A stretch of DNA of 64,000 nucleotides from Pegea sp. RAD2-039 (Eukaryota; Chordata; Thaliacea; Salpida; Salpidae): the NCBI GenBank assembly GCA_034620365.1, contig JAQGEQ010000357.1:496001-560000 (forward strand), read 5' to 3'. The position numbers and the translations under genes are program-made. The notes under the pieces were generated by a model that saw only the letters and a list, made by a program, of their open reading frames with translations, did not search any database and was not told the origin of the DNA. Positions 12,221-24,300 of this stretch are shown piece after piece (positions within the stretch are counted from its first letter, which is position 1; each line of letters starts with the position of its first letter).

Positions 12221-12399
12221 ATGAAAACCTTCATCATAATTCTCTTTTTCTTACTAGTGGAGGGCCAAAGGACCTCTTTAAGAGCCCGTAACCGTTTACG
12301 AAACTGTCCAAGGCAATGTGACTGTTACAGGAGTATAGTAAGATGCCAGCGCCATGGAATTTTAGCCATTTCTTACCTTCGTTTTCGCCCAAATGTCAT
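12221..12399 (+). CDS. PXDN: Peroxidasin first exon, variant 1a
   Basis: This exon encodes a start Met, a hydrophobic signal peptide ([13 protein letters not shown]) and an LRR N-terminal cap with the [15 protein letters not shown] cysteine pattern. It ends in phase 2 at CAT|GTGAGT. The AT plus the T of exon 14763 restores ILe before [12 protein letters not shown]. It is homologous to the exon at 13747-13934 and has the same end phase, so the two would be used as alternatives. A splice joining 1a directly to 1b would break the design, because 1b has its own Met and signal peptide. Confidence 0.75.
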
Positions 12400-15300
12400 G
12401 TGAGTTGTGTTTTATATTTTATTAATAACTATTCACAAGATAGCAGTCACACCTAAATTGCTATAAACTTCTTAACTGTGGTTTTATTCTAACCTTGGAT
12501 CAATAAACGTATCAGTAGAAAATATAAACTTACAAAAACACGTGTGTAAGTAGATGAAGTTAAAACTATATTCACGTACATTTTTTTTTTGGCTAATTGC
12601 TAAGTTACACAGGCTTGTTTGCGGTAGAACTTTTATTACTTCAACTTTTCATTAGCTTTTTACAGTCGGCAGTAAGTGTACATGCTTCAGTGTTTTCAGT
12701 TAAGTTTTTGAGAAATGTTACAAAACTGTTTTTTGTCATCTTTCTTAATCAGTCGGCATTTATTGATTTATATTTTTTTGTGAAAGAATAAATTAATTGA
12801 TGTTTTAATTGAATAATTAATTTCTAATTAATTTTAAATAATTTAAATTTTAAGTTAGTAAACATTAGATTGGCTTTTATAGTTTGTAATAATTTGAAAA
12901 TTAATCAAATTTTACATTTTGATAATTTTATTGTTAACACTTTTATTTTTAGATGAATTTTCTTCGTCTAGTTTTAAGTAACATTCTTCTTACTTAGTGA
13001 TTAAACGATTAATGAAGCATTCAATACCACACCCATTAAACAACTTATTTGATAATTGCTATTTCTTCATTACTGAAAAAAATTGTCGCCTTCATTGGTT
13101 TTCATTTCTAATCTGAAATTTGAACATTAAAATAGATTGAAGACATCTTAGAGGATAAAATAATAACTGTTGATTGGTTTTTGAGCGACTATACATGAAA
13201 ACAAAACCAGTATTTTTGATTGTTTATTAAAAACTAGTCATAATTTTGTATTTATTTACAATCAAACATAAAAATATATTTTATCATCTCAAGACACAAG
13301 TAAAAAAAGAATAAAATTGTTAAATGAATAAAGGTTCAGTTCGAATTTCTTTAAGACTGTATGTTCAAGTTCACTGGTTTTTGTTTAGAATAGTTGACAA
13401 AGACTTTGTTGCAGCAGCACAATGAAGGAACTGCTGTTCACTGATTTTTGTTGGAAGTTCTTCAACAAACTTAGACAGTCTTTAAGTATTTCACTGTGGG
13501 TGTGATGGTAGCAGTTATATGATTCACCTCACAAACAAGTACTTCATATAATATATTTAGTTTTGATGATTATAGACAGAGTTTGGTTTTTAATTACTAG
13601 CTATTCTTTTAGTTGATTGTTTTTTATTGATGTTAAAACGACTTCAAAAGTATTTTTTTTTATCTTTTTTTTTCCAGACTCAATTATTTAGTTATAATTT
13701 CAAATTCAGATCTTTTCAAATCTTCTGTGAGTAAATAAGTGTCTTTATGAAGCAATTATCTCTTTTTTTGTCGCTGCTTCTTTTCCTATATGGTTTAGAT
13801 TGCCAGCATATATTTAATGGTCGTAGCTACCGTCGTAAGTGTCCATCTCATTGTGTTTGCTATGGTACTCGTGTTAGATGTCAAAGAAATGGTCTTTTTG
13901 CCATTTCAAATCTCCACCATCGACCAGCAACCATGTAAGTTCTGGTTTTCCTAAAAAAATTTTGAAAATTTTTTATGTTTTTCTGCAAAATTCATTTATT
14001 AATCCTCAAAAAATTTTCATGAAAACTCGTCTGTGAGGTTTCGATTTAAATTAAAACAATCAACTGTCATGGATGGTCACGTGACTTCGGTCTCGCTTTT
14101 CTTTCTAAAGTTTGTTCTGAGCTGACAAAGATGCGATGACGTCATCTGTTAACTGTATTTTCAAAGAAACACTAAAAAAATAATCTAAATCTTTAGTTAG
14201 TAGGAAAGATTAGAAAAAAGATGAAATACGTTTTTGAAAGTCAATGAAGTCCTATAAATATGAGATTATGTCATCATTGTGTTTAAATGCTGCAATATTT
14301 CTGTGTTTTTACAAGAATGCTGCAACTAATAAAGTAGAAAATTAAAGTCTGAAAAATGATATAATTAGAATATTAATTTTCGAAATTTTGTAAACAAATA
14401 AGCTAGTAATAAAATATTTACTAATTTAATTATTTGTTAGCTTAACATGTATCTTGTTGAAGAAGATGTTTATGAGAAAGATAAAATATTTTTGTTTACA
14501 ATTATTTGATTCAGTTCGTGTTGATGCTCAAGATTAGATCTTTTTATTATAATTTCTTTCAAAGATAAATTTTCAAATTATTTTTTAACTCTTCTAATTA
14601 AGAGATCTTTCAATCATAACTTTTTATAAAAAATTAAAATTATTTATCGACATTTTCATGAAAATAAATCCTTTTACATATTTCTTCAATTAAACTCAAG
14701 TCACGTGGTCAAGTCCTTGATTATGGAAGATATTTATAATGAATAAAACTTCTGTTTTTCAGTGACCTCCGTTATAACTCCATCAGAAATTTACCGCCAA
14801 GACACTTCAGCCATTTCTACAATCTTACCTCATTGTAAGTATCTGATGATTTATCACTTTTGTCTGGGCCAGTTTAGAAAAGCGACATATTGTCTATCTT
14901 CAATATTTTAGCTTCAAAGGATTTTTTTTCAACTTTGAAATCAAGAACATCTAACAACTATTTTATTTATTTAAAAACAATTTGAAATTGAAATCTTGGC
15001 AAGAAGTATCCTAAGGCATCTTCTTTTAAAGAGCGGCTAATTAAAGAGCTTCCAATTACCTCCAAGACATCTTCACCTAGCCAATTAGCAAAATTCTAGA
15101 TTCTAAAGATTTTTAGGGGCATCTAAAAGAAGACAATGACGTCATTGTGATGGTCACACATCATTTCGTCTTCAAATAGACCAATTGGCAACTAAATCGC
15201 TAGTTACCTAGCAACTGAAGAAGCTGCGGTGGCTGCTGTAATTTCAAAAGCCTTTTCTGATCGAAGAGTTTGTGCAGTGAAGCGTATAAAGTCGCTAAGA

Positions 15301-18300
15301 CGTCTTTGAAGATCTTTTGTTTGATCTTCCGCAACTTTAACGATCTAGAAGTTTTTTAATCAACTAAAAGACGAACTTTTGGTTGAAATTATATATTTCC
15401 ATAGCAACGAGAAGTCGATCTTTAAAGATGAATCTCTTCTGTATCGCGATATAATCTAGAGATAAAATTTTGATACTTTTTTATCGACAATATTGAAAAA
15501 GACGCCAAAGTAGACATGAAAGAGTCACGTGATTCGATGAGTCACGCTTGAACGATTTCAGTGTTTCCACATCAATTTTTTTTCGTAAAAATGAGGGAAT
15601 CGTGGCGATTTGTGACGTCATAAATGATTTAGTTGAACTGATATCTGTTTCAATTTGTAAGATTCGATTTTAGAGGAATCGAAATATGATTTGTTTCTTT
15701 ATTTCGACAGGTTGTTGGATAATAACGAAATAAAAGTGATTGGAGAACATGCCTTCAGTGGATTAACAAATTTGCAATATCTGTAAGTTTCTATTTACTT
15801 TTATCTACCATCAAACAGAACAATCAACAATAATTGAGTTGATAACTGATAAGCACAAGGATTTGAATCAATCATATGAACAAAGGTTTAAAGTCCGATT
15901 TTTAAATACAAAAAAAAAAAAAGAAAAAATCTTCGAAAGATTCAGCATGATGTTACGGTTGATATTGGAGAATGGTTCATACTATCATCAAACTGCTGAA
16001 AGTTTATGGGAATTTTTCAATTTGATGAATTTTGCAAATCTATATTTTTAAGTTTCTATTTAAGTAATAATTAGACATTCAGTTCAGTTTCTTTTCTCCT
16101 TTATTATTGAGAAAATCTCATTTAAACCTCAATTTCAGCTTGATTAGTAACGATTGTTTAAAGCACGAAAAGCAAAAATTTCAACACATTTAGCTTGATT
16201 AAGATTCCATTGACTTTATTTATTATATTTTTTGACAGGTTTCTGTATGAAAACAGAATTCGTATTTATAAAATTCATCTTGATCTTATTCACATTCAGC
16301 TTGTATCTGTATTCACATTCATCTTGTATCTGTATTCACATTCATCTTGTATCTGTATTCACATTCATCTTGTATCTGTATTCACATTCTCAACATTGTA
16401 TCTGTATTCACATTCATCTTGTATCTGTATTCACATTCATCTTGTATCTGTATTCACATTCATCTTGTATCTGTATTCACATTCATCTTGTATCTGTATT
16501 CACATTCATCTTGTATCTGTATTCACATTCAGCTTGTATCTGTATTCACATTCATCTTGTATCTGTATTCACATTCATCTTGTATCTGTATTCACATTCA
16601 TCTTGTATCTGTCTTCACATTCATCTTGTATCTGTATTCACATTCAGTATCTGTGTTGTATCTGTATTCACATTCATCTTGTATCTGTATTCACATTCAT
16701 CTTGTATCTGTATTCACATTCATCTTGTATCTGTATTCACATTCATCTTGTATCTGTATTCACATTCAGCTTGTATCTGTATTCACATTCATCTTGTATC
16801 TGTATTCACATTCATCTTGTATCTGTATTCACATTCATCTTGTATCTGTATTCACATTCATCTTGTATCTGTATTCACATTCATCTTGTATCTGTATTCA
16901 CATTCATCTTGTATCTGTCTTCACATTCATCTTGTATCTGTATTCACATTCATCTTGTATCTGTATTCACATTCAGCTTGTATCTGTATTCACATTCATC
17001 TTGTATCTGTATTCACATTCAGCTTGTATCTGTATTCACATTCATCTTGTATCTGTATTTACATTCATCTTGTATCTGTATTCACATTCAGCTTGTATCT
17101 GTATTCACATTCATCTTGTATCTGTATTCACATTCATCTTGTATCTGTATTCACATTCATCTTGTATCTGTATTCACATTCAGCTTGTATCTGTATTCAC
17201 ATTCAGCTTGTATCTGTATTCACATTCATCTTGTATCTGTATTCACATTCAGCTTGTATCTGTATTCACATTCATCTTGTATCTGTATTCACATTCATCT
17301 TGTATCTGTATTCACATTCAGCTTGTATCTGTATTCACATTCATCTTGTATCTGTATTCACATTCATCTTGTATCTGTATTCACATTCAGCTTGTATCTG
17401 TATTCACATTCAGCTTGTATCTGTATTCACATTCATCTTGTATCTGTATTCACATTCATCTTGTATCTGTATTCACATTCATCTTGTATCTGTATTCACA
17501 TCCATCTTGTATCTGTATTCACATTCATCTTGTATCTGTATTCACATTCAGCTTGTATCTGTATTCACATTCATCTTGTATCTGTATTCACATTCAGCTT
17601 GTATCTGTATTCACATTCATCTTGTATCTGTATTCACATTCATCTTGTATCTGTATTCACATTCATCTTGTATCTGTATTCACATTCATTGTATCTGTCT
17701 TCACATTCACTTGTATCTGTATTCACATTCATCTTGTATCTGTATTCACATTCATCTTGTATCTGTATTCACATTCATCTTGTATCTGTATTCACATTCA
17801 TCTTGTATCTGTCTTCACATTCATCTTGTATCTGTATTCACATTCATCTTGTATCTGTATTCACATTCATCTTGTATCTGTATTCACATTCATCTTGTAT
17901 CTGTATTCACATTCATCTTGTATCTGTATTCACATTCATCTTGTATCTGTATTCACATTCATCTTGTATCTGTATTCACATTCATCTTGTATCTGTATTC
18001 ACATTCATCTTGTATCTGTATTCACATTCAGCTTGTATCTGTATTCACTTGTATCTGTATTCACATTCATCTTGTATCTGTATTCACATTCATCTTGTAT
18101 CTGTATTCACATTCATCTTGTATCTGTATTCACATTCATCTTGTATCTGTATTCACATTTGTATCTGTATTCACATTCAGCTTGTATCTGTATTCACATT
18201 CATCTTGTATCTGTATTCACATTCATCTTGTATCTGTATTCACATTCAGCTTGTATCTGTATTCACATTCATCTTGTATCTGTATTCACATTCATCTTGT

Positions 18301-21300
18301 ATCTGTATTCACATTCATCTTGTATCTGTATTCACATTCATCTTGTATCTGTATTCACATTCATCTTGTATCTCATCTTGTATCTGTATTCACATTCATC
18401 TTGTATCTGTATTCACATTCATCTTGTATCTGTATTTCACATTCATCTTGTATCTGTATTCACATTCATCTTGTATCTGTATTCACATTCATCTTGTATC
18501 TGTATTCACATTCAGCTTGTATCTGTATTCACATTCATCTTGTATCTGTATTCACATTCAGCTTGTATCTGTATTCACATTCATCTTGTATCTGTATTCA
18601 CATTCATCTTGTATCTGTATTCACATTCAGCTTGTATCTGTATTCACATTTGTATCATTCATCTTGTATCTGTATTCACATTCATCTTGTATCTGTATTC
18701 ACATTCATCTTGTATCTGTATTCACATTCATCTTGTATCTGTGTATCTGTATTCACATTCATCTTGTATCTGTATTCACATTCATCTTGTATCTGTATTC
18801 ACATTCATCTTGTATCTGTATTCACATTCATCTTGTATCTGTATTCACATTCATCTTGTATCTGTATTCACATTCATCTTGTATCTGTCTTCACATTCAT
18901 CTTGTATCTGTATTCACATTCATCTTGTATCTGTATTCACATTCAACTTGTATCTGTATTCACATCCAGCTTGTATCTGTCTTCACATTCATCTTGTATC
19001 TGTATTCACATTCATCTTGTATCTGTATTCACATTCAGCTTGTATCTGTATTCACATTCATCTTGTATCTGTATTCACATTCATCTTGTATCTGTATTCA
19101 CATTCATCTTGTATCTGTATTCACATTCATCTTGTATCTGTATTCACATTCATTGTATCTGTCTTCACATTCAGTTGTATCTGTATTCACATTCATCTTG
19201 TATCTGTATTCACATTCATCTTGTATCTGTATTCACATTCATCTTGTATCTGTATTCACATTCATCTTGTATCTGTATTCACATTCATCTTGTATCTGTA
19301 TTCACATTCATCTTGTATCTGTATTCACATTCATCTTGTATCTGTCTTCACATTCATCTTGGTTGTTTATCTAATGTTATTTTTTTGCAGGTATCTACAT
19401 GCTAATGAGATTCACACTGTCTCTCCTGGTACGTTTTGGACTCTTACAAAATTAGAACGATTGTAAGTAATTATATCCAGTGAGGTGAAATTTCAATCTT
19501 TAAAGTCCTTTATGGATTTATCAATTGCTCTTTAAGTCACGTGACAAAATTTTGTTTTCTTCCGCAGATTTCTTTCCAACAATCGCCTCATAACTTTACC
19601 AAACCGTCTCTTCACTAATCTACAGAAGATCACTAAGATGTAACTTCCTCTTTTGCTTGTAATGATCTTCATCAGCTTCTTCTTCTAGTCAGTTAGGAGG
19701 AAATCCTTTCAAATGTGATTGTAATCTTGCTTGGCTCTCTGAGTACATCCTCTTACATGATGACGTCACTGTTCTTGCGAGCTGCCTGCATCCACGTGAA
19801 TATGCAAATTACGACATTAAAGATGTTCCCGCGTCTTCCTTCACTTGCGGTGGTTCTTCGGATAGTAAGTCTACTGCTACTCAGGCCAGAATGTAAAAAA
19901 GTCAAATTAGACTCGACTATTTCCCGCCATTCAGCTTCTGTTGTGATCAGCTGCTTCTGACGTCATCAACGCGCGTCTTTTAACTCAGTTGCTAATTGAT
20001 GACAGTTGCTCCAGAGATTGTGGTTCACCCTGAAGACGTCGAATTCTCGCAAGGTCGAATCGTTCGCATTCGTTGCCAAGCAAGCGGTTCTCCGACTCCA
20101 GATATCACTTGGGAGCATAACGAGTACGTGACGTCATCAAAAAACGTGCGATTCGGCGCGCTGCTTACAACTAAACTAATCTTTCTTAATCACCTAATAA
20201 TAATTTCTCACGTTTCGCTTGAGTGATTCCGTGACCACGTGACTAATCAGTGATTTGTGTTTTAGTGAAACAATTGAACTGACCACAAGAATTCGAGTTC
20301 TTGCCGATGGAACTTTGCTTATTCAATCAGCGCGGCAATCTGATGAAGGTATATTGTGGTTGTTTCCATAGCAACTGAAATCTGCTTGTTTGAAAACTAC
20401 TTCTTATCGCACTGATAAGAATTGTGATAAAAGATTTATAGAGAATTCAGATGACTTGATGTCAACTGTGAATAATTTTTTGAACTTCATCTATTTCTTC
20501 AGCTTTTAATTAATTCAAAAATAATCTTAATCTTTACAAAGATCACAGAATATGTATTTGATTTTATCACATTGAAATCATTTTTTAAATTTGTAGTTTT
20601 TTCAGACTTTTTTAAATTTTAGATAATGTAATCAATAAAACAATTTTGATGAAAAGATTACATCTATTTGTAAAAGATTGAAATAATTAATCTTATTTAA
20701 TTAGATATAAACAATATTTTTTAAAATTATTTTGCAAAATCGTCAATTGCCACCAAAGATTTTTTCTGATATCTTATTTTAAAAGATAATTAATTTTGAT
20801 CATCAAATAAAGATGATGACAAATTATCAAATTTAAAAATTCAATTTATCAAAATTACTTTAAAATAAGATTTTTATTTCATTTATTTATTTAGTTAGAG
20901 TCGAATTTTATTTTTTAATTATTCAAACTTCTCTTGTTGCTAGGCAACTACAAATGCATCGCGAGTAATCCATTAGAAGAAGTAGAAAGTAGAACAGTCC
21001 AGCTGACCTACAACGGACCAAATGGTCGACCCCAGTTCATCAAAGCCCCACAAGACGTAGCGGTGGGTATTTAAGCTGTCCACTTGTCCAATTATCGGTC
21101 TAAAAACCTTCAAATAATGTCCCAGGTCCTAGCTGGACAGGAAGTGACCCTACCATGTCAGACTAATGGGACCCCAACTCCTGTAATTCAATGGTACAAA
21201 AAACGACAACGATTTCCACCAATCAACTCTAACTACGTAGTAATGACAAGTGAGTCATAACGATGATGACGTCACTATATGCGCTGATGACGTCATCAAA

Positions 21301-24300
21301 TAATCTTCAGCGGGATCGTTGTTGTTTCGACGGATTGAGATGGAGGATAATGGGACTTATACTTGTATGGCGGCAAATAGCGCCGGAAGCATCGATGCAA
21401 GTGCTGTTGTCATCGTCAGAGGTGACGTCATTATATTTGAAGGTGATGACGTCATCGTTTCGATTACAGAACCTCCTAAATTTTTGACGAAACCTCATGA
21501 CTCAATCGCTATACGGGGATCAAGCATCACAATGAATTGTCACGTGACTGGGACGCCCGAACCCACTGTGACGTGGCTCTTTCAAGGGAAGATCATTCCA
21601 CAAAGTCCCAGACGGCTTGTGACGTCATCAGGTGATTAATATTGGCGCCAAATTAAAGTCACGTGATCCAAGATTCTTCTCAATTTTGAGTTGTGATAAA
21701 TTTATTTTTTAATTTTCTTTTAGGTTCTCTTTTGATTCGTCTTGTTGAAGATGAAGATGATGGGAAGTACATCTGTCGTGCTGAGACCAAATATGGAAAT
21801 GTGGACATGCCAGCCACCTTACAAGTGGCCAGTAAGAGACAGTTTCAGGGACTTTTCTTCATTTAATTATTTCGTTTTAGTTCCTCCTTCTTTTACTGTC
21901 AGACCTCAAAATCAAAGAGTAAGGCAAGAAGCAGATGTGGACTTTAATTGTCAAGTCACTGGTCGTCCTCAACCACATATAGTTTGGACCATCAATGGTA
22001 GATGCTTAAATAAAAGTCTTTCTAATCTTCATCTTAATCTTTTATCTTCATGATCTTCAAATGATTGATCACTAATCTTGTCAATCTCTTCTTTCTGATC
22101 TTCATCTTTCTAATGTTTTACTTTCTGATCTTCATCTTTCTGATCTTCATCTCTCTGATCTTCATCTTTCTGATCTTCATCTTTCTAATGTTCTTCTTTC
22201 CAATTTTTATCTTTCTTCTTTTTCCTGATCTTTAGAGCGTCCAGTACCAGACGATCCTCGCTTCTCACTACTTCCTTCCGGAACCTTGCGTCTTCAAAGA
22301 TCTCAACCTCATGATTCCGGCATCTACAGATGTGAAGCAGCTAATTCAGTTGGATCTCAATATTCACAAGTATCTCTCGTAGTCACTCCTCGGACACCTT
22401 TATCATTTCTCAGGTATCTTCATCTAATGATCTCTTAATCATCTGATCCTTTATCATCTAGATCTTTAGAAGATAAAGACACAGATGTAGGTACAACTGT
22501 TCAAATTGCATGTGAAGTTCATGGTGGGAGCAGTGAAGAAGATTTGAGAGTAGTCTGGGTCAAAGATGATGTCCAAATCATCGCGTCTGTCGGTCAGTGA
22601 CGTCATCATGATGATATCACGTGCTGATGACGATTCTATCACTAGGTGGGAGGTTCTCGATTTCAAAAGCGCCCTCTAGTGTCCTCACAATCCGCGCCGT
22701 TGGTCAGAGTGACTCGGGAAGATACGAATGTCGCGTCCGTAGCGGCAACGAAGCCATCTCGACGTGTCAGTGACGTCATCGTCGCCATATGTTGCTCTTC
22801 ATCTTATATTTACAGCGATGACTCTTACCGTCAACATCCGAACATCTACAGATCAGATCTTGATGGGATTATCACAAATCCTTCCATCAGGATGCCTGGA
22901 GTCCGGATGCAACTCTAAAGATTGTAAGCAACATCCACAGATCGCGTCATCTTCATCTTCTTCTTCCTCAGATGACCCACTCAACGCGTTCATCTTCGAC
23001 TCCCCTGAAGACACTCATCATCGTTTCAAGCGACAAAACGGTGCTATGACGTCATAACTTCGCGCACTTACTAATCACGCAACATCCACAGCGGTCCTGA
23101 CGGTTGATTCGATCAATAAAGTGATGTTGGACTCACATCGTGCAGTTAACAACGCAATCAACAACACCATCGCGCGATTCAACGATCGGTTAGTGACGTC
23201 ATGAAATCGTGAATAAGTGATGAAGTCATCATCGCCACTGTAGACGTCATCGACAAACAGCGGGCGACTTATTGGCGTTAATGCGCTTTCCAACTACGCG
23301 CGAAGGGGTTGATATGGCAAAAGCAGCGGAAGTTTTCGACGTTTCACTTCGCGTCATCGAATGTTGCGTTCGACGATCGCGTCGCTTCTCAAATCCTATT
23401 GGTGAGTGATGACGTCATCACTGATGATTGACGTGACGCCTTACAGACTTTGAAGAACCGCGCGACGATGACGATGTGACGTCATTGATTGGACCGGAAG
23501 TAATCGAGTTGGTCGCGAACTTATCAGGATGTTCGATGAATCGAGTTCAACCAAACTGCTCCCAAGACTTCTGTTATCATCGCAAGTCCGTCACACTTCA
23601 CTGAGCACGCTTCGTGACTGACTGATGACGTCACTATGACAGATATCGAAGTATGGATGGAACTTGTAACAATCTTCAGCATCCAATGTGGGGAGCGTCC
23701 CTAACTCCTTTTCATCGCATCCTTCAGCCCATCTACGAAAATGGCTTCAATTCACCACTGGCCTGGGACCCAACCAAACGGTGAGTGATGACGTCATCGT
23801 TGACCGCGTTGACGAGAAACTTGGGCAGCTATAATGAACATCCTCTGCCTTCACCGAGGACTATTTCGTTCGGAGTTTTGATGTCAGGTGGAGAAATGGG
23901 CCGCGAACCGCGTCCTGACAACCGTTTTACTCACATGGTGATGCAGTGGGGACAGTTTATCGACCATGATCTTGATTTCACGACGATGGCGCCATCTATT
24001 CAGCGATTTTCCGATGGATTAGCTTGCAAAGACAGCTGTGATCGCGAAGCTCCGTGTTTCCCGATTAATGGTTAGTTGTGACGTCATAGAAGCCATTTGT
24101 TCACTGATCGAGATTTTTTAGTGGATGCTGATGATCCACGTCATGGTCGCTTTCATCACCATCATCATCACCGTAACCATGGTGACAAGAGCTGTATGGA
24201 GTTCACAAGATCAAGCGCTGTTTGTGGATCAGGAATTACTTCCGTATTTTTCAACATTCTTTCACGAAGAGAACAAATCAACCAGGTGAGATACCGATGA

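Noticed and set aside
16000..19400. CRISPR array
   Set aside because: Units are directly adjacent with no unique spacers, and the genome is clearly eukaryotic.
16195..19466. Three overlapping open frames of more than 1,000 codons as genes for giant repeat proteins
   Set aside because: They are produced by a 23-bp stop-free tandem repeat read in three frames; no start context, splice exit or composition supports translation of the array itself.
20980..23060. Many short plus and minus open frames in the Ig region (for example minus 21307-21498 and 23075-23293)
   Set aside because: They are shadows of, or read-throughs from, peroxidasin exons whose correct frame is fixed by splice phase.
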